A DNA stretch of 14,675 bases, taken from the NCBI GenBank assembly GCA_050010115.1, contig JBEKLQ010000104.1:1-14675 (forward strand), written 5' to 3'. The notes beneath the pieces were generated by a model. That model was not told where the DNA came from. It made no database searches and was given only the letters and a program-made list of their open reading frames with translations. Shown here piece after piece: positions 7,185 through 13,608 of this stretch (position 1 is its first letter; each line of letters opens with the position of its first letter). The translations under genes and the position numbers were made by a program. The stretch is from JAKACA01 sp050010115 (GTDB lineage: Bacteria > Actinomycetota > Acidimicrobiia > Acidimicrobiales > Bog-793).

Positions 7185-8075
7185 TCAGCCAGGCTCCGGC
7201 CCGGTTGCGACCGGCCGCGACTCGTCCCAGGTCCACTCGCTCCACGACCCGACGTAGAGGGCGGCGTCGACGCCGGCAAGCCTGAGGCTCAGCACTTCGT
7301 GAGCGGCGGTGATGCCTGAGCCGCAGTATGCGCCCGTGGTACGTCCTGGAGTTGTGGCACCCAAGCCGGCAGCACGCGCTCGCAGCTCTTCCGGCGGTCG
7401 CCACCTGCCGCTCGCCTCCACGCTCTCGGACATCGGTGCGGATATTGCCCCCGGAATGTGGCCGGCGACGTTGTCGATCGGTTCGACCTCGCCTCGGTAC
7501 CGCTCCCCGGAGCGGACGTCGAGGAGGAGACCGTTGCGGGCGAGGGCGGCGGCGCCGTCGGCGTCGAGCAACGGCAGGTGGCCCGGAGCGGCTTGAAAGT
7601 CACCCGGGGTCGCTGGAGTCACCTCGGCTCCGCTCTCGAGCCGGCCGCCTGTCGCCAGCCACGCCTCGAGCCCACCATCGAGCACCCGGACATCCCGGTG
7701 GCCGTAGTACACGAGGAGCCACCAGCAACGGGCCGCGCTCATCGAATCGCGGCCGTCGTACACGACAACGGGCACGCCGTTGCTCACCCCGAGCCGGCGC
7801 ATCGCCGTCTCGAACGCCTCGGTCGGCGGGAGCGGGTGACGGCCGGCGGGCCCTGGCGGGCCGGCCAGATCCTGGTCCGTGTCGACGAACCGCGCCCCCG
7901 GCACGTGGCCGCGCTCGAACTCGGCCCGGCCCGGCGGCCCGCCGAGCTGCCACCGTGCGTCGAGAACGGTCACCGCCGCCCCGGACCCGCGGTGCGCCGC
8001 CCCCGACGACGCCCCGGACACCTCCGACGCCCTGGATGTCAGCAGGCTGTCCAGCTCGGCCGGCTCGATGAGCAT
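7185..8075 (-). CDS. sseA: sulfurtransferase, two-domain rhodanese (SseA-like)
   Basis: This 296-residue enzyme moves a sulfane sulfur from a donor (thiosulfate or 3-mercaptopyruvate) to an acceptor such as cyanide or a thiol, in the cytoplasm. It has two rhodanese domains: an inactive N-terminal one at about 36-140 (VLDARWQ, FERGHVPGARFVDTDQDL, VVVYDGRDSMSAARCWWLL) and an active C-terminal one at about 170-290. The active loop is CGSGIT with the catalytic cysteine C251; CGSG is closer to mercaptopyruvate sulfurtransferases than to the CRKGV loop of thiosulfate rhodaneses. I preferred ATG 8075 because MLIEPAELDSLL is the family's normal start; an in-frame TTG at 8108 would add 11 residues. 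A Ser/Ala/Gly-rich insert (residues 13-34) sits before the first domain. A 103-bp piece of this gene is duplicated at 8437-8539. Confidence 0.92.
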   Translation of the reverse strand: MLIEPAELDSLLTSRASEVSGASSGAAHRGSGAAVTVLDARWQLGGPPGRAEFERGHVPGARFVDTDQDLAGPPGPAGRHPLPPTEAFETAMRRLGVSNGVPVVVYDGRDSMSAARCWWLLVYYGHRDVRVLDGGLEAWLATGGRLESGAEVTPATPGDFQAAPGHLPLLDADGAAALARNGLLLDVRSGERYRGEVEPIDNVAGHIPGAISAPMSESVEASGRWRPPEELRARAAGLGATTPGRTTGAYCGSGITAAHEVLSLRLAGVDAALYVGSWSEWTWDESRPVATGPEPG

Positions 8076-8198
8076 GCAACCATCATGGCCCCTGGGTGCG
8101 AAGGCCAATCATGACGGCGGTAGCCCGGATCAGCCCGATTGCTGGTGGTAGAGCTCTCGATCGACTGGTAGCCGAAGGAATCGTGACGCCGGCGGCCA

Positions 8199-8378
8199 AT
8201 GCCACTCGGAGCCCTCGCTGAGACCTTCGGTCTGCGCGGGCACGACGCCGCCCATCTTGCGTCTGCGGAGCTCCTCAAGGACCGTGACCTGGTGCTGGCT
8301 GCAGGCGACAAAGCCCTCATTCAAGCAGCGAAGACCTTGGGCATTCGCGTGGCCGCTATGGGTGAGGCTCGATCATGA
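8199..8378 (+). pseudogene. C-terminal remnant of a VapC-like PIN-domain toxin
   Basis: This open stretch encodes 59 residues from ATG 8199 to TGA 8376-8378. The core, LRGHDAAHLASAELLKDRDLVLAAGDKALIQAAK, followed by a final GIRV strand, is the typical last third of a PIN ribonuclease domain. D16 in GHDAAHLA and D37 in AAGDKAL correspond to late acidic metal ligands. The N-terminal two thirds, with the first acidic residues, are absent. Upstream, the same frame meets stops at 8184-8186 and 8169-8171, and no frame restores the missing part. No VapB-like antitoxin is nearby. It is most likely a non-functional leftover of a toxin-antitoxin locus. The family call was made by eye from this short piece. 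Confidence 0.62.
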
Positions 8379-8436
8379 CCGGAGCGGCGGTCAGGAAGTT
8401 GGTCGAACCTCGACACTGGCCTTGAGGCACCCGGGC

Positions 8437-8539
8437 CGTGTCGACGAACCGCGTCCCCGGCACATGGCCGCGCTCGAGCTCGGCCCCGCCCGGCGGCCCG
8501 CCCAGCTGCCACCGTGCATCGACAACGGTCACCTCCGCG
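8437..8539 (-). pseudogene. duplicated fragment of the rhodanese (sseA-like) gene
   Basis: These 103 bases match 7878-7980 of the intact rhodanese gene with about 9 mismatches and no gaps by my count. On the minus strand they encode VTVVDARWQLGGPPGG, ELERGHVPGTRFVDT, equal to residues about 34-66 of the intact protein. The match stops sharply after FVDT. In the same frame a TAG lies a few codons upstream, so nothing full-length can be made. Most differences are silent or conservative, which suggests descent from a once-functional paralog or a partial duplication followed by drift. Confidence 0.85.
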
Positions 8540-8567
8540 CCCCAGGGCTGTGACTGCCACTACCACC

Positions 8568-8670
8568 GACTCGTTCGCCGCCCGCGACGCCACCCCTGAC
8601 TCGTTCGCCGCCCGCGACGCCACCCCTGACTCGCTCGCCGCCCGCGACGCCACCCCTGACTCGCTCTGAG
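8568..8670. repeat. 30-bp tandem repeat, 3.4 copies
   Basis: Units lie at 8568-8597, 8598-8627 and 8628-8657, with a partial fourth at 8658-8670. Each begins gactcg and ends ccacccct, and they differ only at one T/C position near the start. On the minus strand one frame reads Ala-Asn/Ser-Glu-Ser-Gly-Val-Ala-Ser-Arg-Ala per unit. The array abuts the truncated rhodanese copy, where the intact gene has its Ser/Ala/Gly linker, so it may be an expanded linker of the lost paralog. There are no spacers, so it is not a CRISPR array. Confidence 0.93.
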
Positions 8671-8672
8671 CT

Positions 8673-8903
8673 TCACCGAGTCCATCGCATGAATGAGCTC
8701 GGGTTTCCTTCTGGAGGGGCCGACCATGCGGTTCTCCACCTGTCGTCCGCGATGATCGCCTGAATGGCGGCATCGTGCTCGGGCTTTGCAGCGGCCCGGA
8801 GCCGGAACGCCTCAACAACGTGTCGGAGGTGTTGGTGAGAAGCGCTGAGAACCTCGACACGTTCGATCGGAAGTTCGTTGGCGAAGCGCTCAACGATACG
8901 CAT
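8673..8903 (-). CDS. small hypothetical protein
   Basis: This open frame of 76 residues starts at ATG 8903 and overlaps the 3' end of the TauE/SafE gene by 14 nt on the same strand. The first 57 or so residues (MRIVERFANELPIERVEVL onward, to about IIADDRWR) have a balanced, helix-forming composition and reasonable codon use. The last part runs towards the 30-bp repeat and looks like random read-through. I do not recognise a family. It may be a real small gene, or the start of a protein truncated when the repeat and rhodanese fragment were brought in. Confidence 0.35.
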   Translation of the reverse strand: MRIVERFANELPIERVEVLSASHQHLRHVVEAFRLRAAAKPEHDAAIQAIIADDRWRTAWSAPPEGNPSSFMRWTR

Positions 8904-9666
8904 CCAGGCCCAAGTGGACTGCCAAGCCGAGCCCTGCGCAGGCGATGAGGGCCCGAAGCGGTGCCGCCGGGACCCGGCGCACGACTATGGGGCCGAGTCG
9001 GCCACCGAGCAAGCAGCCCGCAGCGAGGGGGATCACGGCCAACCAGCGGACCGGCCCGAATGCCACGAACGCCACCGCAGCCACAGCATTGGCCAACCCG
9101 AGCAGCAGGTTCTTCATGGCGTTGCCTCGTGCCAACGGTTCCGCCGTGGTAACGAGCAGCAGGGCGAGCAGCAGCACTCCAGCTGCTGCCCCGAAGTAGC
9201 CGCCGTAGACGGCGACGAGAAACACGCCCGCGCTGAGCTTCCAGTTTGGCCGGTGCACCTCGGCCGACGCCCGGCGGGCGGGGTTGGGGTGGACGAGGAT
9301 GGCGAACGACGCCAGCCCGATCAGCCATGGAACGACCAGCGCGAAGGCACTGGACGGTGTAACCAGCAGAAGGACCCCGCCAGTGAGCCCGCCGGCGACG
9401 GCGATTGGGCCCAGGTGCCGAGCCCGGGCTCGCTGGCCGATCAGCTCGGGCCGCGAACCCCAGACCGAGCCGACGTTGTTGAACACGAGGGCAACCGTGT
9501 TGGACACGTTGGCACTCACCGGCGGGAGCCCCAAGGTCAGGAGGGCCGGGTAGCTGATGAGCGACGCCAGTCCCGCCACGCTGCCGGTAAGGCCGGCACC
9601 GAATCCGGCCAGCACCAACCAGAGTGGATCGAGACCCTTCAACGCTTCCTCGACCCTCGCTCCCAA
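8890..9666 (-). CDS. TauE/SafE family permease (sulfite exporter-like)
   Basis: This polytopic inner-membrane protein of 258 residues has seven to eight hydrophobic helices. It shows the internal duplication of the TauE/SafE family: GFGAGLTGSVAGLASLISYP with LGLPPVSANVSNTVAL (about 21-60), and the second half VYGGYFGAAAGVLLLALLL with GNAMKNLLLGLANAVAAVAF (about 153-200). The family exports sulfite, sulfonates or related organic anions, and the substrate here is unknown. The frame starts at TTG 9666; a second TTG at 9642 has a GAGGAA closer to the right distance and could be the true start. It lies 30 nt after the stop of a truncated nuclease-like ORF. The rhodanese gene 0.8 kb away also handles sulfur, but the decayed DNA between them argues against a shared operon. 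Confidence 0.9.
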   Translation of the reverse strand: MGARVEEALKGLDPLWLVLAGFGAGLTGSVAGLASLISYPALLTLGLPPVSANVSNTVALVFNNVGSVWGSRPELIGQRARARHLGPIAVAGGLTGGVLLLVTPSSAFALVVPWLIGLASFAILVHPNPARRASAEVHRPNWKLSAGVFLVAVYGGYFGAAAGVLLLALLLVTTAEPLARGNAMKNLLLGLANAVAAVAFVAFGPVRWLAVIPLAAGCLLGGRLGPIVVRRVPAAPLRALIACAGLGLAVHLGLDAYR

Positions 9667-9677
9667 CCTGACAGCGG

Positions 9678-9699
9678 TGACGTGGTGCCGCGCACGTCA
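9678..9699. other. short inverted repeat upstream of TauE/SafE gene
   Basis: The arms tgacgtg (9678-9684) and cacgtca (9693-9699) pair perfectly over 7 bp around an 8-nt loop. It lies just upstream of the permease start and covers the stop codon of the preceding short ORF. It could be a weak terminator or an operator. No T-run follows on either strand. Confidence 0.4.
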
Positions 9700-9906
9700 G
9701 TGGCTTCGTCCTATGAAATTGTCATGACGCTCCGCTTGCCCCAGGATCGGACAGGCCAGCAAGCCGCCGCCAGTCTCGTCCGGATCCAAGTAGGCGATGA
9801 GGTCCACGCCCGAGTCGCACTTGGGTCGGGCGACCTCCAAGCCGTCGCGGACGAGCTGGGACATCAGGTAGTTGCGCCCGGTGGTCTCGACGGTGTGGGC
9901 ATCCAT
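9697..9906 (-). pseudogene. truncated PD-(D/E)XK nuclease-like ORF
   Basis: This is a 69-residue frame from ATG 9906. The N-terminal part (TTGRNYLMSQLVRDGLEVA, then DSGVDLIAYLD) resembles the start of small PD-(D/E)XK endonuclease-like proteins, where an early helix is followed by the catalytic Asp of the GxDLI strand (D35). In such proteins the next strand carries the (E/Q)xK element. Here that position reads LLACPILGQAERH, with no lysine, and the protein stops soon after (GRSH). Complete family members are usually well over 100 residues. I read it as a decayed or truncated copy. It is co-directional with the TauE/SafE gene 30 nt downstream. The family assignment is a by-eye judgement on a short sequence. 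Confidence 0.45.
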
Positions 9907-10076
9907 GCCGCCCGGACTCTACGCGCAGCGAGCCGGCGAGCGCGACCGTCGATCAAGATCAGGCCGCTTGCGTCAGTACGCGGTCACCGGTCACTCCGAA
10001 CTCCTCCGAGCTCCAACCGCCGCCGCGACACGAGTCTGTGCACTGAGTGGCCGACGCACCCTGCTGGTCTCACGAC

Positions 10077-10097
10077 ATTGAGCGTGCTTCGCTCAAT
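10077..10097 (-). terminator. hairpin after the IlvD/Edd dehydratase gene
   Basis: An 8-bp perfect stem (attgagcg / cgctcaat) with a 5-nt loop begins 6 nt past the dehydratase stop codon. It has no following U-run, as is common for terminators in high-GC actinobacteria. A third agctcaat copy lies between the hairpin and the stop codon. Confidence 0.6.
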
Positions 10098-10103
10098 AGA
10101 AGC

Positions 10104-11855
10104 TCAATAGTAGATGGCGGGTTCTGGGGCTCCTCGCCGACCGCGGAGAACCTCGAAGTCACAGCCCCGGTTCGCCTGCATGATGTTCTCGTCAAAAAGG
10201 GCACCCCAGCCCCGTTCGAATCGAGGCGGAGCCGCTGTCCAGGCTTCACGGCGTGCCGCCAGCTCGTCAAGACCGACGATCAGATCGAGGCGCCGACCGG
10301 GCACGTCGAGCTCGATGATGTCACCGTCACGGACCAGGGAGAGCGGGCCGCCAACGAAGGACTCCGGTGCGATGTGGAGGACCGTCGTTCCGTGGCTTGT
10401 TCCGCTCATACGCGCGTCGCTGATCCGGACCATGTCGCGCACGCCAAGCCGAATCAGTTTGTAGGGCAACGGGAGCATTCCCCATTCGGGCATGCCGGGA
10501 CCACCCCGCGGGCCGGCATTCTGAAGGACGAGTACGGACTCGGCCGTGACATCGAGCTCGGGGTCATTCAATCGACGGTCCAGGTCTTCCCGGTCCTTGA
10601 ACACGACGGCAGGTCCCCGGTGTTGGCACAGGCCCGGGCTGGCCGCGCTCACCTTGATGACGGCACCGTCCGGTGCCAGGTTGCCATGCAGCACAGCTAA
10701 CGCCAGCTGGTGCACTGGATCGTCGAAGGGCCTGATCACCTTCGCCTTGAACACGCTCGCCTCGGCGATGTTCTCGCCCAACGTGTGGCCGTTGACGGTC
10801 CGACACGACAGATCGAGATGTTGCCGGACCTGCTGCAGCAGGGCCCGCAGGCCACCAGCCTCGAAGAAGTCCTCCATCAAGAACTGTCCCGATGGCTCAA
10901 TGTCGGCCAGCACCGGGATCTCCCTGGCGATCTCGTCGAACAGCGACAAAGCGACGTCAATCCCGGCCCGCCCGGCGATGGCCGGGAGGTGGATCGTCGC
11001 GTTCGTCGACCCACCGAGGGCCATGGTGGCCACGACCGCGTTGCGGAACGACGCCGGGCTGAGGATCTCCGAGGGCGGCAGTCCGTCGACGGCCATGGCG
11101 ACGGAACGACGACCGGCAGCCGCGGCCAAACGCCTCTGATGGGAGTTGCCGGCCGGCACCGAGGAGGCTCCTGGCATCGTCAGGCCGAGCACTTCGGCGA
11201 TCGCTGTCATGGTCGACGCCGTCCCCATGACGTTGCACGTGCCCGGCGAACACGCATACCCGTCCTCGATCTCGTACCAATCGTCCATCGATATCTCACC
11301 GGCAACCAATTCTTCCGAGTACTTCCAGGCGGTGATGGCGGCACCCAGCCGCGTGCCCCGCCAGTTGCCGTGCATCATGAACCCGGCGGGAACATAGATC
11401 GACGGAATGTCGGCGCTCACTGCGCCCATTAGCAGCGCCGGCGTGGTCTTATCGCATCCACCCAGAAGCACGGCCGCATCCAGCGGGTGGCAGCGCAGCA
11501 CTTCCTCGGTCTCCATCGCCGCCAGGTTGCGGTACAGCATCGTGGTCGGCTTCATGAAGGTCTCGCCCAGGGACATCACGGGGATCTCGAGTGGGAAACC
11601 TCCAGCCGACCAGACACCCCGCTTGACGGCGTCCGCCACGTCGCGAAGGTGGGCATGGCATGGATTCGCCTCCGACCACGTCGTCACGACTCCCACGACC
11701 GGTTTGCCGTCAAAGTCCTCGAGCGAGAACCCGGACTGCATCGTTCGACCTCGGTGTTCGAACGAGAACGGCCCCTGGCCGTACCAGCGGCGGCTGCGCA
11801 GCTGCACCGGTACCCCAGCAGGAGCGGCAGCCAGGTCATCGTTATGAGGTCCCAT
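10104..11855 (-). CDS. IlvD/Edd family dehydratase, probably a sugar-acid (pentonate) dehydratase
   Basis: This 583-residue iron-sulfur enzyme removes water from a 2,3-dihydroxy acid. Three cysteines suited to a [2Fe-2S] cluster are present: C66 (NPCHAHL), C134 (GGCDKTTPA) and C207 (SPGTCNVMGTAS). Each sits exactly seven positions after C59/C127/C200 of Rhizobium leguminosarum L-arabinonate dehydratase. The proposed base is S484 in RISDARMSGTSHGTTVLH. The DARMSGTxxGT form, the WYGQGPFSFEHRGRTMQ start and the SPGTCNVMGTAST motif are features of the pentonate dehydratase branch; true branched-chain IlvD has DGRFSG. Annotation pipelines would probably name it dihydroxy-acid dehydratase. The first 18 residues are variable, and the GGAGG nearest ATG 11855 is rather far away (16 nt). 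No other sugar-acid genes are in the window. Confidence 0.92.
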   Translation of the reverse strand: MGPHNDDLAAAPAGVPVQLRSRRWYGQGPFSFEHRGRTMQSGFSLEDFDGKPVVGVVTTWSEANPCHAHLRDVADAVKRGVWSAGGFPLEIPVMSLGETFMKPTTMLYRNLAAMETEEVLRCHPLDAAVLLGGCDKTTPALLMGAVSADIPSIYVPAGFMMHGNWRGTRLGAAITAWKYSEELVAGEISMDDWYEIEDGYACSPGTCNVMGTASTMTAIAEVLGLTMPGASSVPAGNSHQRRLAAAAGRRSVAMAVDGLPPSEILSPASFRNAVVATMALGGSTNATIHLPAIAGRAGIDVALSLFDEIAREIPVLADIEPSGQFLMEDFFEAGGLRALLQQVRQHLDLSCRTVNGHTLGENIAEASVFKAKVIRPFDDPVHQLALAVLHGNLAPDGAVIKVSAASPGLCQHRGPAVVFKDREDLDRRLNDPELDVTAESVLVLQNAGPRGGPGMPEWGMLPLPYKLIRLGVRDMVRISDARMSGTSHGTTVLHIAPESFVGGPLSLVRDGDIIELDVPGRRLDLIVGLDELAARREAWTAAPPRFERGWGALFDENIMQANRGCDFEVLRGRRGAPEPAIYY

Positions 11856-12181
11856 GCGGACCGCCGATCTTCCTCCGTTAGCGGAGGATCTTCAGCTCAA
11901 GATGAGCCCTCCGAACAGTACCCAAGTACGACGTCGCCTCGTGGTGGGACTACGACACCGCCCTATGCTCGAGACGCTCCGGTAGTACGGCGCCGAGCGG
12001 GTTGTCGAGGCGGGCGAAGAGACGGACTGCGAAACCACCATCTCCGTCATTTCGCTGGCCTGACCGCCGAAGGGAACACGGAGCGGGCTGCCGCTGAGGC
12101 CGGCTGGCTGGCACGACTCGAGAAACCTGGGTCTGTCGACCGCGATGTGGCGTCGTGACAATCCGATGTTGTGGAAAGCTG
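11856..12181. other. intergenic stretch with no supported gene
   Basis: This 326-base divergent gap lies between the dehydratase (minus) and the ABC remnant (plus). It must hold the dehydratase promoter. The last part of the plus strand (about 12050-12158) shows a coding-like third-position pattern ending in WLARLEKPGSVDRDVAS and a TGA, but I find no credible start and recognise no family. It could be the 3' end of another decayed gene. Confidence 0.5.
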
Positions 12182-12376
12182 ATGACCACGCAGTCCTCCT
12201 CGCGTAACGAAGGGCGCCCCGCAATCGAGGTCTTGAACCTTCGCAAGACAGCAGGCGATGCAGAGCGCAATGCAAGAATGCAAGGGTCGTTTCCCCCGGC
12301 GACATCGCTGCTGGTCCTGGTCGCCTACGCGGTGATCTTCGGCCTGCTGGCGGTGCGGTTCTTTCGGTGGGGGTAG
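12182..12376 (+). pseudogene. chimeric remnant of an ABC-2 exporter (ATPase N-terminus joined to permease C-terminus)
   Basis: This short frame encodes 64 residues from ATG 12182, with GGAAAG a few bases upstream. Residues 1-26 end in PAIEVLNLRKTAGD, which is how drug-exporter ABC ATPases begin, just before Walker A (compare the common IEVxNLRKTYGD). Residues about 32-64 (FPPATSLLVLVAYAVIFGLLAVRFFRWG) match the last transmembrane helix and charged tail of ABC-2 type permeases, which normally lie just downstream of the ATPase gene. Everything between is gone: Walker A/B, the signature motif and five permease helices. The join kept the frame open. The simplest reading is an internal deletion of about 1.6-1.8 kb, estimated from usual family sizes. 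No transport function is possible; a small membrane peptide could still be made. Confidence 0.65.
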
Positions 12377-12487
12377 GGCTGCAACCATTGAACCTCGCAG
12401 AGAGGACCGGGGTGAAGTTCTGGCGCTCGACGTTGCAAACCAGCCACTACCGTCAGCCCGTACGTGCCGGGCGGCCCGGAGTGCTCT

Positions 12488-12635
12488 GTGACGGATGATC
12501 AAGGACACGAGTTGACGAGTACTTTGCCGGCCGAGAAGAACCTCGACAATCACTCCGCCGGTTCGCGCCAGGCCGGCCAGGTCGTCGATCTGGAAGAAGC
12601 GCGATCGTTCCTTCGGCGGCGCTACGCCGGCGGGC
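12488..12635 (+). pseudogene. displaced 5' end of the phosphotransferase gene (different frame)
   Basis: GTG 12488 has a good GGAG 6 nt upstream and opens a frame reading VTDDQGHELTS, then QVVDLEEARSFLRRRYAGG. The end of this peptide matches the N-terminal helix of hygromycin-type kinases (compare VEKFLIEKFDSVSDL in Hph). At about 12630-12635 (ccggcgggcg) the homology moves to the frame of the downstream gene, which continues ATDIAELGGGDWSRAFSF. One base appears to be missing, most simply in the ggg run. Restoring it would give an unbroken protein of about 349 residues. It could be a true mutation or a sequencing/assembly error. Confidence 0.7.
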
Positions 12636-12708
12636 GACGGACATCGCCGAGCTGGGCGGCGGAGACTGGTCGAGGGCGTTCTCGTTCTGTCTCGATGGAA
12701 CGGCTCTG

Positions 12709-13533
12709 GTGGCCCGTTTCGGCCAGTACCGGGAGGACTACCTGCGAGACGAGTGGGCGATGTCGATCGCCGGGCCAGACCTTCCCGTGCCGCGGGTGCT
12801 CGAAGTCGGTGACGCCTTCGATGGCGCGTACGCCATCTCCGAACTGCACGCGGGCCGCTTCCTCGAAACCCTCGACGAGCCAGCTCTCCGCCTCCTCCTT
12901 CCGGCGCTGCTGAGAACCCTTGACGCCCTCCGGCTCGTGCCGTTGCCGACCTATGCCGGCTGTCGTTGGTGCACCGATGGCCTCACCGATGGCACGAGCT
13001 GGCGCGACTGGCTCCTGGCAGCGCTCGTCGACAATCCCGACGACCGCGTAGGCGGCTGGCGAGCAACGCTGGCTGCCTCGGCCGAGCTCGACCATCTTTT
13101 CGTCGAAGGCGAACGAGCGCTCCGGGCGCTGCTAGGCGCCTGCCCCGAGCTCCGCCACGTCCTGCACCTCGACCTCCTCAACCGCAACGTTCTCGTTGCC
13201 GACGACGGGCGGAGCTTCGAGGCGATCTTCGACTGGGGGTGCACGACCTACGGGGACTTCCTCTACGAGATCGCCTGGTTCACGTTCTGGGCGCCCTGGC
13301 ACCGTGGTCTGGCTGCCGTCGACTTCCGGGGCGAGATTCGCCGACACTACGCTGCCATCGATCTGGACGTGCCGAACTTCGACGAGCGCCTCCGGTGCTA
13401 CGAGGTGCACATCGGACTGACGCACCTCGCCTACTGCGCGTTCGCGGGCGGCGAAACCGACCTCCTCGCCGTGGCCCGGCGGCTGCAGGAGGTGCTCGAA
13501 CTTCCCCTGCCTCCCCAACCGCCGGCTCGATGA
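12709..13533 (+). CDS. aminoglycoside phosphotransferase (APH) family protein, Hph-like
   Basis: The open frame from GTG 12709 gives 274 residues, but homology in the same frame begins further upstream at about 12635 (AELGGGDWSRAFSFCLDG), so this start would miss the nucleotide-binding N-lobe strands. The catalytic loop HLDLLNRN (153-160) and the metal-binding DWG (175-177, in FEAIFDWG) are intact. The stretch around ACPELRHVLHLDLLNRNVL and the later FWAPWH closely resemble hygromycin B 4-O-kinase (CPEVRHLVHADFGSNNVL; FFWRPW). The predicted reaction is ATP-dependent phosphorylation of a small hydroxylated compound; resistance to hygromycin is not shown. Together with the displaced 5' part at 12488-12635 the gene looks complete apart from a one-base frameshift. 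It ends facing the YgjP-like gene, with a hairpin between. Confidence 0.85.
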   Translation: MARFGQYREDYLRDEWAMSIAGPDLPVPRVLEVGDAFDGAYAISELHAGRFLETLDEPALRLLLPALLRTLDALRLVPLPTYAGCRWCTDGLTDGTSWRDWLLAALVDNPDDRVGGWRATLAASAELDHLFVEGERALRALLGACPELRHVLHLDLLNRNVLVADDGRSFEAIFDWGCTTYGDFLYEIAWFTFWAPWHRGLAAVDFRGEIRRHYAAIDLDVPNFDERLRCYEVHIGLTHLAYCAFAGGETDLLAVARRLQEVLELPLPPQPPAR

Positions 13534-13546
13534 CGGCTCCGCGACC

Positions 13547-13589
13547 CGACCGAGGGCGCCGGTGAACGGCGCCGAACGCCCGTCGGTCG
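13547..13589. terminator. hairpin between convergent genes
   Basis: The outer arms cgaccgagggcg (13547-13558) and cgcccgtcggtcg (13577-13589) pair with one bulged base. Inside, ggcgccg / cggcgcc form a 7-bp stem around the loop gtgaa (an alternative, partly overlapping fold). The hairpin sits in the 75-nt gap between the phosphotransferase stop (13533) and the YgjP-like stop (13609). This is the expected place for a bidirectional terminator. There is no T-run on either side. Confidence 0.65.
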
Positions 13590-13608
13590 TGCCGTGGACG
13601 CTCGTGCG

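Noticed and set aside
7085..7279. Upstream extension of the amidohydrolase ORF
   Set aside because: It would overlap the rhodanese 3' end. A strong AAAGGAG ribosome-binding site and the family-typical start favour ATG 7084.
8568..8670. Candidate CRISPR array
   Set aside because: The 30-bp units are directly contiguous, with no spacers and no palindromic character.
8878..10110. 410-residue plus-strand ORF antisense to the TauE/SafE gene
   Set aside because: The composition is Gln/Arg/Gly/His-rich and no domain is visible. The minus strand encodes a clear membrane protein with the internal duplication of its family.
12050..12158. Possible 3' end of a further gene on the plus strand
   Set aside because: Codon pattern is suggestive, but there is no start, no recognisable motif, and the upstream frame is not convincingly coding.
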